This document shows positions 1 through 5,715 of a DNA stretch of 7,270 nucleotides, one piece after another (the first letter of the stretch is position 1; each line of letters begins with the position of its first letter). A program made the position numbers and the translations under genes. The notes under the pieces were generated by a model. It was given only the letters and a program-made list of their open reading frames with translations. It had not been told where the DNA came from and did no database searches. The stretch is from an uncultured Bacilli bacterium (GTDB lineage: Bacteria; Bacillota_I; Bacilli_A; RF39; UBA660): contig CANQOD010000060.1 in assembly GCA_947625395.1 (NCBI GenBank), positions 1 through 7,270 of the forward strand, in the 5' to 3' direction.

Positions 1-610
1 CATCCCATTCTCTTAAATTGTTTGTGATAAAATCAATGACATCTTTTTCATCTTCTTCCACATGTTTTTTATCTTCATCAGTCATATCTGTAAAATATTT
101 ATTGAGTTTTTTATTAACAGAGATTGTATTTAGTGGATAACCAGGGTCCATTTTCTCGCAAGGAGTATCCACAAGATAAAAATCCTCTTTACTCCAAGTA
201 TACGTTTTTTCTATGCCCTGATAAATAAGAGCAATTCCATAAATCCATCTACAAGTTAATTTTCCATCATTTCCATAAACATGAGCCAAATGAGAATAAT
301 ACGCTATCATCTCTTCATCCGAAAGTCTTTTTCCATTCACTCGTCTTACAAACATTCCAGGTTGTTTATCATCAGGAATGTTTTCTATATATAAATTATC
401 GTCCATTCCTAACACGGGCAAATTTGAAAGATGAGCATAAGCTCTTGCTTTTATCAGCGCATTTTCTATCGCATTTTTTCCATCTTCCATGACATCTACT
501 TGCTTGTCTAAATCCTTAATTGTCATTATTTCTATGTTGTTTTCCAAAAATCCTTTTTTAAATCTGTTTGCTTTGCTTTCATTTTCCGTAGCAAATAATA
601 GTTTTTTCAT
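1..610 (-). CDS. HAM1/RdgB-like non-canonical purine NTP pyrophosphatase (3' end cut by window edge)
   Basis: Family members hydrolyse deaminated purine triphosphates (ITP, dITP, XTP) to the monophosphate plus pyrophosphate, keeping damaged bases out of DNA and RNA in the cytosol. I translated 203 residues by hand before the window ends. The N-terminus MKKLLFATENESK carries the T-x-N-x-x-K nucleotide-binding motif (residues 8-13). LGMDDNLYIE (67-76) matches the family's A-D-D-S-G-L segment, with PGMFVRR (84-90) in place of the usual P-G-x-x-S-A-R. DPGYPLN (155-161) and FTDMTDEDK (173-181) match the G-Y-D-P and F-A-E-M-S-x-E-E-K segments. Family length is about 200 residues, so only the extreme C-terminus should be missing. 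The ATG overlaps the stop of the upstream gene (ATGA), and AGGAGG lies 7 bases upstream. The sequence is diverged from canonical RdgB, so substrate preference is uncertain. Confidence 0.85.
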   Translation of the reverse strand, partial: MKKLLFATENESKANRFKKGFLENNIEIMTIKDLDKQVDVMEDGKNAIENALIKARAYAHLSNLPVLGMDDNLYIENIPDDKQPGMFVRRVNGKRLSDEEMIAYYSHLAHVYGNDGKLTCRWIYGIALIYQGIEKTYTWSKEDFYLVDTPCEKMDPGYPLNTISVNKKLNKYFTDMTDEDKKHVEEDEKDVIDFITNNLREWD

Positions 611-1278
611 CTTTGTACCTCCTCTTGTTTCAGTTCATTTTCTATAATCCAGTTAATATCTTCAATCGATTTATCCATATTAAATATTCCATTTCCAACC
701 GGATAGTAAACAGGATAAACTTTATACATACTTCCATTCATTTCGATTGTATGACCTTTTTTTCGATTTTCAGATACCGAAATTTTTTGATTTAAAAGGA
801 TAGAACTTACTTGATTTCCAAACGTAATAATCACCTTAGGCTGTATAATTTCTATTTCTTTCCATAATAAATCAAGATATTTTTTTAAGACTTCATCAGG
901 CAAAGGTCGTGCATCCACTTGAGTACATTTTCCTAGATTCGTAATAAATACTTTGTTGTTCGCAATCTCTTGATAAAGTGCATCACAGAATGCATAATCC
1001 CAATCTTTTGCTTTCATTTTTTGGATTTTGTCCAAGCTTTCTTCACTCAATACATGCACTTGATAGAACAATTTCCAAATATTTTTCGTTCCAAGCCAAG
1101 GGGCCTTTTTTCCTTTCCATTCCTTATTACTGGCAATATTTTTACCAGTTGGATTCATAAAAACGAAACAAATATCAGGATGTTCTTCACAACCACCACT
1201 ATAAATAGAATCCAATTCTTTCGCTCCATATTGTAGCTGTAATCGATTATAATCTTGTTTTAAGTCTGCGATTTTCAA
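607..1278 (-). CDS. Uracil-DNA glycosylase superfamily protein, divergent
   Basis: This 223-residue protein has the layout of the UDG superfamily, which removes uracil or related damaged bases from DNA. CFVFMNPTGKN (residues 37-47) sits where motif A, the water-activating loop, is expected. KVFITNLGKCT (109-119) matches the central strand and turn seen as V-x-I-T-N-x-x-K-C in family 4/5-like enzymes. PKVIITFGNQV (147-157) matches the P-K-x-I-x-x-x-G segment. VYPVYYPVGN (187-196) occupies the motif B position, where H-P-S is usual, so the canonical histidine is absent. No four-cysteine iron-sulphur pattern is visible. The start is TTG, chosen because GGAGG lies 9 bases upstream and no nearby ATG has a site. 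It lies 102 bases after rarA and overlaps the HAM1-like gene. Superfamily membership is fairly secure; catalytic activity is not shown. Confidence 0.72.
   Translation of the reverse strand: MKIADLKQDYNRLQLQYGAKELDSIYSGGCEEHPDICFVFMNPTGKNIASNKEWKGKKAPWLGTKNIWKLFYQVHVLSEESLDKIQKMKAKDWDYAFCDALYQEIANNKVFITNLGKCTQVDARPLPDEVLKKYLDLLWKEIEIIQPKVIITFGNQVSSILLNQKISVSENRKKGHTIEMNGSMYKVYPVYYPVGNGIFNMDKSIEDINWIIENELKQEEVQR
618..623 (-). promoter_or_regulatory. Ribosome binding site of the HAM1-like gene
   Basis: AGGAGG lies 7 bases before the ATG at 610 and inside the last codons of the upstream glycosylase gene. It fixes the start of the downstream gene and suggests translational coupling at the ATGA overlap. 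Confidence 0.8.
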
Positions 1279-1287
1279 AACTAGACG

Positions 1288-1292
1288 CCTCC
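1288..1292 (-). promoter_or_regulatory. Ribosome binding site supporting a TTG start
   Basis: GGAGG lies 9 bases upstream of the TTG at 1278. It decides in favour of this non-ATG start for the glycosylase-family gene. Confidence 0.7.
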
Positions 1293-1380
1293 AATCCTCT
1301 TTTCATATTGAACAGTCATTATTTCTGAAGTACCCAATTTGATAGCATTTGCCAAGCAAATTTTTGAATGCTTAGAATCC

Positions 1381-2742
1381 CTATTCTTTTCCTTTTTCAC
1401 TGTTTTCACTTTGTTTTGCTTGTTGACGGTGGATGGCTTTCCATCGCTTAATTTGCTCCAATCTTTCTTTAAATCGAGTTTCATTTCCTTGAGTTGTTGG
1501 CTGATAATAAACCTTACCACGTAAAGAGGATGGCAAACATTCCATGGTTGTTAACTTATCTATTGAATCATGTGCATATTGATATCCTTTTCCATAATGA
1601 AGTTCTTTCATCAGTTTCGTTGGCGCATTTCGAATCACCAGTGGAACCGGTTCTGCGAGCATTTTCTTCGCATCAGAACTTGCCCGTTGATAAGCAACAT
1701 CACAAGCATTGGACTTCGGCGCTAATGACAGATAAATGACAGCCTCTGTCAAATGAACATTGCACTCAGGCATGCCAATAAAGTGACAAGCTTGATACAC
1801 ATTGACAGCAACATTGAGCGCATTCGTATCAGCAAGGCCTATATCTTCCGCAGCAAATCTTGTGATTCTACGGGCAATGTAAAGCGGGTCCTCCCCTGAC
1901 TCCAACATTCTAGAAAGCCAATAAACAGCTGCATCCGGGTCACTATTTCGCATCGATTTATGAAGTGCAGAAATAATATTATAATGTTCTTCCCCATTCT
2001 TATCATAAAGAAAAGTCTTCTTCGTCAAACACTCTTCTATCGTTTCTTTGGAAATCTCTATGGTTCCATCTTCACTTGAAGTACTATTAATCACCAACAT
2101 ATCCAACGTAGAAAGTGCTGCGCGGGCATCTCCATTCGCAAAAGAAGCAATGATTTCTAAATGTTCATCTGCGATTGTAATCTTTTCTTTGCCAAAGCCT
2201 CGTTCATCATGCAGTGCCCTTTTTAACAATTCCAAAATAGCGTCACTGGATAATTCTTTTAACACAAAAACTCTACATCTTGAAAGCAACGCGTTATTGA
2301 CTTCAAAAGAGGGATTTTCTGTTGTGGCACCAATTAATACAATCGAACCTTTTTCTACAAAAGGTAAAAAAGCATCTTGTTGGGCTTTGTTAAAACGATG
2401 AATTTCATCGACAAACACAATCGTTTGAATGCCTAGTTTTTTATTACTATCTGCCTCTTCCATCACTTTTTTGATTTCTTTAATCCCTGACGTAACAGCA
2501 GAAAATGTAATGAACTCCGATTGTGTTGACTTTGCAATAATACGCGCTAAAGTCGTCTTGCCAACGCCTGGTGGCCCCCAAAATATCATCGAAGAAATAT
2601 GGTCACTTTCAATCATTTTTCGCAAGATTTTATCTTTTCCAATTAAATGTTCTTGGCCAACAAACTCCTCTAAAGTTCGAGGGCGCATTCTAGAAGCCAA
2701 AGGTTCACTCATAGGAATTTCAAATAATGACGATTGTTCCAT
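1381..2742 (-). CDS. rarA: Replication-associated recombination protein A (AAA+ ATPase RarA/MgsA)
   Basis: RarA is a cytosolic AAA+ ATPase related to clamp-loader subunits and RuvB; it acts on stalled replication forks and single-stranded DNA ends. From the ATG the protein is 453 residues, close to the E. coli length of about 447. The N-terminus has the family signature PLASRMRPRTLEEFVGQEHL. Walker A is GPPGVGKTT (about residues 56-64), Walker B FVDEIHRF (about 110-117), sensor 1 GATTENPS (about 138-145), and an arginine-bearing LLSRCRVF segment follows. The C-terminal helical and tetramerisation part contains the conserved APKSNACD and HYGKGYQYAHD stretches. The frame also opens at a TTG at 2748, but AAAGGA is only 4 bases from it and 10 from the ATG, so the ATG is preferred. 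The last residues form a short polar tail. It is first in a run with two other nucleic-acid maintenance genes. Confidence 0.97.
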   Translation of the reverse strand: MEQSSLFEIPMSEPLASRMRPRTLEEFVGQEHLIGKDKILRKMIESDHISSMIFWGPPGVGKTTLARIIAKSTQSEFITFSAVTSGIKEIKKVMEEADSNKKLGIQTIVFVDEIHRFNKAQQDAFLPFVEKGSIVLIGATTENPSFEVNNALLSRCRVFVLKELSSDAILELLKRALHDERGFGKEKITIADEHLEIIASFANGDARAALSTLDMLVINSTSSEDGTIEISKETIEECLTKKTFLYDKNGEEHYNIISALHKSMRNSDPDAAVYWLSRMLESGEDPLYIARRITRFAAEDIGLADTNALNVAVNVYQACHFIGMPECNVHLTEAVIYLSLAPKSNACDVAYQRASSDAKKMLAEPVPLVIRNAPTKLMKELHYGKGYQYAHDSIDKLTTMECLPSSLRGKVYYQPTTQGNETRFKERLEQIKRWKAIHRQQAKQSENSEKGKE

Positions 2743-2752
2743 AGACAACGCT

Positions 2753-2758
2753 TCCTTT
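2753..2758 (-). promoter_or_regulatory. Ribosome binding site deciding the rarA start
   Basis: AAAGGA lies 10 bases from the ATG at 2742 and only 4 from an in-frame TTG at 2748, favouring the ATG. It is part of the 11-base string AGAAAGGAAGC, which occurs twice here (2750-2760 and 2772-2782). Confidence 0.55.
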
Positions 2759-2917
2759 CTTTGCTACAACTGCTTCCTTTCTCCATCAAAGAAGCAACCT
2801 TGTTTTTCGAATCAAACAGACAAAAATATGTCTTTTTAAATAAAAGTATGGCTATTTCTAATAGGCAGGTAAAACAAAAGCACATCCATTCATTGCCCTG
2901 ATGTTCCTGACAACCTT

Positions 2918-2946
2918 AGTCTATCATACTTATGTTTGATAGTAAA
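2918..2946 (-). promoter_or_regulatory. Candidate promoter of the rarA operon
   Basis: TTTACT and TAGACT are separated by 17 bases, each matching four of six consensus positions. It lies just downstream of the lepB terminator and is the best minus-strand candidate seen by eye before rarA. Neither hexamer is strong, so this is a proposal. Confidence 0.35.
2921..2942. repeat. 22-base imperfect palindrome, operator-like
   Basis: CTATCATACTTATGTTTGATAG equals its own reverse complement at 18 of 22 positions, with outer arms CTATCA and TGATAG. It covers the spacer and part of the -10 of the candidate rarA promoter, the usual place for a repressor site. I cannot assign a regulator family. Confidence 0.5.
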
Positions 2947-2967
2947 TTCTTTTTTTCAAGATATAAC

Positions 2968-3003
2968 AAAAAAAGAATGTATCACTTGCTTCTACATTCT
3001 TTT
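2968..3003 (-). terminator. Intrinsic terminator after lepB
   Basis: Read on the minus strand, a perfect 11-base stem (AAAAGAATGTA with TACATTCTTTT) encloses an 11-base loop and runs into seven T's. The stem is AT-rich but long. It closes the rplS-lepB unit and separates it from rarA. Confidence 0.8.
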
Positions 3004-3128
3004 CTGTTGAAGAACTTTCCCCTTTCATTCTTCTATGACATCCCTTTTCTATTCCTTTAAATTGCTCATCTCTTCTAGCAAAATGAAGTTCCACTTGCTT
3101 TTGGAATACGATTCACTTCCATGTCCTC

Positions 3129-3665
3129 TTATTCTTTAAATCCAATGCGATTCAATGGAAAAATAACCAAACTTGTTTTTCCTAAAATTTCATTTTTCTT
3201 AATAAAGCCAATGGAACGACTATCTTGAGAATTATTACGATTGTCCCCCAATACCAAATAGGCATCCTTAGGAATTTTCTTTTGTCCCAGTGTTTCTGAA
3301 TCAAAATCATCCGTCTTTAAATTTTTCACATTTTCTTGGACTCTTTTCCCATTGATATAAAGCTTGTTATTTTGATAAACAACGTGTTCCCCAGGAAGTC
3401 CAATCACTCTTTTGATAATCAACTCATCTTCCGTCTTGATAACAACAATATCAAATCTTTTGATTGCATTGAACCAATACGCCGTTCGATTTAAAATCAT
3501 CACATCTTGATGATGAAGCGTTGGATACATACTTGTTCCATTCACAACGACAGGTGTCACAATCCATAACTTCACTAAAAAAACACCCACAATAATCAGT
3601 ACATAGGGCAAAAGTGCTTTCACTATAGATTTTATATTTTGACTGTTCTTCTGATTGTTCTTCAA
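3129..3665 (-). CDS. lepB: Signal peptidase I
   Basis: Type I signal peptidase cleaves signal peptides from exported preproteins at the outer face of the membrane. The 178-residue protein is of the short Gram-positive type. One N-terminal membrane segment spans about residues 18-38. The nucleophile lies in NGTSMYPT (Ser45), and the general-base lysine in ELIIKRVIGLPGE (Lys85). The conserved C-terminal box GDNRNNSQDSRSIG covers residues 140-153. The start is TTG: TAAGGAG lies 8 bases upstream, and the ATG inside that site runs into a stop after two further codons. The gene follows rplS, a neighbour pair common in Bacillota (often with rbgA and rnhB next). Here a terminator and then rarA follow instead. 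An intrinsic terminator lies directly before its ribosome binding site, so it probably depends on read-through from rplS or on a promoter inside rplS. Confidence 0.96.
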   Translation of the reverse strand: MKNNQKNSQNIKSIVKALLPYVLIIVGVFLVKLWIVTPVVVNGTSMYPTLHHQDVMILNRTAYWFNAIKRFDIVVIKTEDELIIKRVIGLPGEHVVYQNNKLYINGKRVQENVKNLKTDDFDSETLGQKKIPKDAYLVLGDNRNNSQDSRSIGFIKKNEILGKTSLVIFPLNRIGFKE

Positions 3666-3673
3666 AAAATCAT

Positions 3674-3680
3674 CTCCTTA
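3674..3680 (-). promoter_or_regulatory. Ribosome binding site of lepB (TTG start)
   Basis: TAAGGAG lies 8 bases before the TTG at 3665 and only a few bases beyond the T-tract of the preceding terminator. It supports the TTG as the lepB start. Confidence 0.8.
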
Positions 3681-3683
3681 CAG

Positions 3684-3709
3684 AAAAAATAAGACACAAG
3701 GTCTTATTT
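3684..3709 (-). terminator. Intrinsic terminator or attenuator between rplS and lepB
   Basis: On the minus strand a perfect 9-base stem (AAATAAGAC with GTCTTATTT) and a 5-base loop run into a T-tract. It starts 16 bases after the rplS stop and ends about 4 bases before the lepB ribosome binding site. No promoter fits between the hairpin and lepB, so it probably sets a partial-termination ratio. Confidence 0.75.
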
Positions 3710-3724
3710 CATTCTTTGGCCCAA

Positions 3725-4090
3725 CTAACGATTTTGATTTTCTTTTTGGACCGTATTTCTTTCTTTAATACGATATTGTCCAACAAGTCCTCTTAAGAAT
3801 GTTAATTTTGCACGTCTTACCTTTCCACGTCTTACGACAGTAATCGCCGCAATCTTTGGACTGTTGATTGGGAATGTTCTTTCTACCCCAATACCACTTG
3901 AAACCTTACGAACTGTAAAAGTTTCTGAAACACTACCACCATGACGAGCTACGACAATCCCTTCGTAAGCTTGAATACGTTCACGTTTTCCTTCAATGAT
4001 TTTCACATCAACACGAACAGTATCACCTACACGAAATTCAGGAATATCTGTTCTCATTTGACGCGCATTGATTTTGTCAATCACGTTCAT
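3725..4090 (-). CDS. rplS: Large-subunit ribosomal protein L19
   Basis: L19 is a 50S subunit protein located near the interface with the 30S subunit. The 121-residue product is close to the usual 115 or so. It contains the family stretches DIPEFRVGDTVRV (about residues 15-27), QAYEGIVVARHGG (40-52), GIGVERTFPINSPKI (66-80) and VVRRGKVRRAKLTFLR (84-99), with a short extra polar tail after RIKERN. The ATG has AAAAGGAGG 7 bases upstream. A strong promoter and a hairpin leader precede it, so it is the first gene of its own transcript. trmD, its usual upstream partner in many bacteria, is absent; the neighbour upstream is the membrane protein of a surface operon. Confidence 0.98.
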   Translation of the reverse strand: MNVIDKINARQMRTDIPEFRVGDTVRVDVKIIEGKRERIQAYEGIVVARHGGSVSETFTVRKVSSGIGVERTFPINSPKIAAITVVRRGKVRRAKLTFLRGLVGQYRIKERNTVQKENQNR

Positions 4091-4097
4091 TCTAGTT

Positions 4098-4106
4098 CCT
4101 CCTTTT
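4098..4106 (-). promoter_or_regulatory. Strong ribosome binding site of rplS
   Basis: AAAAGGAGG lies 7 bases before the ATG, near-perfect complementarity to the 16S rRNA tail, as expected for a ribosomal protein gene. Confidence 0.85.
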
Positions 4107-4116
4107 CCTATTAACC

Positions 4117-4148
4117 AGTAATCACATTTCAGAAAATGGCGGATTACT
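4117..4148 (-). promoter_or_regulatory. Candidate L19 leader (ribosomal-protein autoregulatory hairpin)
   Basis: Between promoter and ribosome binding site the transcript can form a two-part hairpin: a 7-base outer stem (AGTAATC with GATTACT), an asymmetric internal loop (CGC opposite U), a 5-base inner stem (CAUUU with AAAUG) and a UCUG tetraloop. An L19 leader is a known class in low-GC Gram-positives, thought to bind L19 for feedback. Position and compact shape fit; I could not test against the family model. Confidence 0.6.
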
Positions 4149-4165
4149 TTTTTGTGACGTCTTTA

Positions 4166-4194
4166 ATTATAACAGAAATCATTTTTCGATGCAA
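4166..4194 (-). promoter_or_regulatory. Sigma-A type promoter of rplS
   Basis: TTGCAT and a perfect TATAAT are 17 bases apart, and the -10 has the extended TGn motif (TGTTATAAT). Transcription would start near 4159, giving an untranslated leader of about 70 bases. The -35 lies inside the last codons of the upstream membrane-protein gene. Confidence 0.8.
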
Positions 4195-5090
4195 CTATTT
4201 TCTTCAGAAGAAGATGTGGAAGAAGATGTTTCATAAAGCGAAGCAAGTTCTCCAACAGATGCTAAAGCTGCTTTTTTCTTTCTTTGCTTATCTTCTTTAT
4301 ATTCTTGTAAGAGTTCCAATAAAACTTTGTAGTCTTCTAAAGAGAACACTTCTTGCGGAATCACCTGTTTAGCCACTTCTAAACGAGGTGGTTCTATTTG
4401 CCGAGTTGCTTGATAGCCCTCATGAAAATCAATAATTCGACTTTCTTTGAAGTAAGCTTTCTTTAAATCGAATTGTGATTTCACTTCATAACCCCCAAGG
4501 GACTGTACTTGAATAATTCCCTTTTTCACTTGATAAGCTTGAATCGCTTGATGAAGAAGAAGAAATAAAATCCAAATGACAAATATGAAATTCGAAAACT
4601 CAATTAAACTCATTGCTTCTTTACTACTATAAAGTGATTCTAAAGTGAAAACATCTAATTTCTGTTGTCCCACAATACCAAGAACTAAAATCAATAAATA
4701 ATGAATACAACAGAAGACTATACTATTCACTCGTTTCAAGTTTTTATCAGGATGACTATAAAAGAGTGAAATCCAAAGAAGCACATTTGTAATGAGAATC
4801 GTGATGACATAAACAGCGATATTAGGAAAGTAAAAGAGCACAGCCAAATGATTCATAAAATAATCAAAGAAAGCATATAAGCCACTTCCATATTGGATAA
4901 AAATGACAACAAAAGCAATGAGATAAATCAATAAATAAGCCCTTTTACTTTGTTTTTGATTACTGCGATTCGTCGTAGCAAAGAAATAAGCTAAAAATAA
5001 GAAAAATGCAAGAAGAATAAAATAGATATAAGAAGAAGACATCATTTTCCAAATGACTTCTAACTTTTCTCCCAATGAGATTTGTGACAT
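4179..5090 (-). CDS. Unrecognised multi-pass membrane protein of a sortase operon
   Basis: I do not recognise this protein. From the ATG it is 303 residues. Hydrophobic segments lie at about 21-38, 51-72, 84-112 (long), 123-141 and 165-186, giving about five membrane spans. Positive charges in the first and third loops (NRSNQKQSKR, HPDKNLKR) suggest an outside N-terminus and a cytoplasmic C-terminus. The tail, about 187-303, is hydrophilic, with a lysine-rich stretch KEDKQRKKKAA (265-275) and a serine-rich end ETSSSTSSSEE. The frame also opens at a GTG at 5099, but that codon lies inside the GGGGG of the ribosome binding site, so the ATG at 5090 is chosen. It starts 22 bases after the sortase stop with no terminator between, suggesting a role linked to surface-protein display. 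No catalytic motif was seen. Its 3' end overlaps the rplS promoter. Confidence 0.8.
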   Translation of the reverse strand: MSQISLGEKLEVIWKMMSSSYIYFILLAFFLFLAYFFATTNRSNQKQSKRAYLLIYLIAFVVIFIQYGSGLYAFFDYFMNHLAVLFYFPNIAVYVITILITNVLLWISLFYSHPDKNLKRVNSIVFCCIHYLLILVLGIVGQQKLDVFTLESLYSSKEAMSLIEFSNFIFVIWILFLLLHQAIQAYQVKKGIIQVQSLGGYEVKSQFDLKKAYFKESRIIDFHEGYQATRQIEPPRLEVAKQVIPQEVFSLEDYKVLLELLQEYKEDKQRKKKAALASVGELASLYETSSSTSSSEENSCIEK

Positions 5091-5098
5091 TTTCCTCA

Positions 5099-5105
5099 CC
5101 CCCTT
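5099..5105 (-). promoter_or_regulatory. Ribosome binding site deciding the membrane-protein start
   Basis: AAGGGGG lies 8 bases before the ATG at 5090. An alternative GTG start at 5099 overlaps this site and is therefore unlikely. Confidence 0.65.
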
Positions 5106-5112
5106 TTATGCA

Positions 5113-5715
5113 TTAAACACGTTCTAATATATAAACGGTTTGTGTCGTCCGATTATCATTCGTACATGTTATTAAGGTTAATGTCGTTTTCTTTTTATCT
5201 CGTTTGATTTCAATTGTACCCGTTTTAGGAACCTGATAAGTATACACAAGTTGATAAGTATAAGTCTTGTCTTTATAAGTCACTTCAGCAGTATCTCCTA
5301 ACGATAGTTGATAAAGTTCATTGAAAAAAGAAATTGCTGTCGGACCAGAATGAGCGGCAAGAATCAAGTTGCCTTGAGGAACATCCGGATAATCACTTTC
5401 TTTTAAAACGGTAATATTTTCTTCGATGTTATTGCCTGTTGCTCGTTTATCTAAAAAGCCCCTTTCAATTCCTAATTTGGAAATTTTTAACATTCCAATA
5501 TACGTAGTAGGAATGACTTCTTGCGCGGTAGCAAGCGTTTGTTCTTCTTCTAAAACAACGCTTTGAACATCGAAAAAGCGTTCATTCATATAAGTAAAGG
5601 CATAGACTTTTTTTGCTTGTAGATACGAATAAGAAAGAAAGAATCCTCCGCCTAAGAGCAGTAAAGCTGCGATGCAAGAAACCGTGGATGGAGAAAGTCT
5701 TGATAGTCTATTCAT
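5113..5715 (-). CDS. Sortase family transpeptidase, probably dedicated to the adjacent adhesin
   Basis: Sortases cut surface proteins at an LPXTG-like motif and join them to the cell wall or to another subunit on the outer membrane face. The 200-residue protein has an N-terminal membrane anchor (about residues 11-31). The catalytic domain begins near YIGMLKISKLGIERGF (72-87). The active-site histidine is in ILAAHSG (His122), the cysteine in TLITCTND (Cys184), and the arginine is probably Arg189 in NDNRTTQ. The order His, then FFNELYQLSLGD, then T-L-x-T-C is typical. There is no class C lid and no class B insertion; it could be class D-like or an unclassified small type. The ATG is the first possible start, since a stop lies upstream in frame; AAGGA is 10 bases away. 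It overlaps the adhesin gene by 8 bases, implying coupled translation. Confidence 0.92.
   Translation of the reverse strand: MNRLSRLSPSTVSCIAALLLLGGGFFLSYSYLQAKKVYAFTYMNERFFDVQSVVLEEEQTLATAQEVIPTTYIGMLKISKLGIERGFLDKRATGNNIEENITVLKESDYPDVPQGNLILAAHSGPTAISFFNELYQLSLGDTAEVTYKDKTYTYQLVYTYQVPKTGTIEIKRDKKKTTLTLITCTNDNRTTQTVYILERV

Larger units (their letters stand above)
2743..3128. other. Intergenic region between lepB and rarA
   Basis: About 385 bases without a convincing gene. In transcription order (minus strand) it holds a roughly 125-base 3' tail after lepB, an intrinsic terminator, a weak promoter overlapped by an imperfect palindrome, and a roughly 175-base rarA leader ending in a duplicated purine-rich string with its ribosome binding site. 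The only start-to-stop runs noticed are 15 codons or fewer without good ribosome binding sites. Confidence 0.7.

Noticed and set aside
1330..1375. Possible hairpins (ATTTGC-TTG-GCAAAT and AGCATT...AATGCT) after rarA on the minus strand
   Set aside because: Short stems with no T-tract; not an intrinsic terminator, and the next gene has its own ribosome binding site in the same run.
1281..1520. A 79-codon minus-strand open frame overlapping the 3' end of rarA and filling the gap before the glycosylase gene
   Set aside because: More than half lies inside rarA in another frame, its composition is lysine-rich shadow sequence, and the upstream start has no ribosome binding site. RarA itself ends at a normal length, so no frameshift is needed.
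2048..2839. Plus-strand open frames of 117 and 136 codons opposite rarA
   Set aside because: They are antisense to a highly conserved AAA+ ATPase gene and have no independent coding evidence.
2840..2910. An 11-codon leader-like frame (MNGCAFVLPAY) in the rarA leader
   Set aside because: Weak ribosome binding site, no run of one regulatory amino acid and no following terminator, so attenuation is not supported.
3004..3128. A 15-codon minus-strand frame (MEVNRIPKASGTSFC) just after lepB
   Set aside because: The GAGG is too close to its ATG, it is very short and it resembles nothing known. It is treated as part of the lepB 3' tail.
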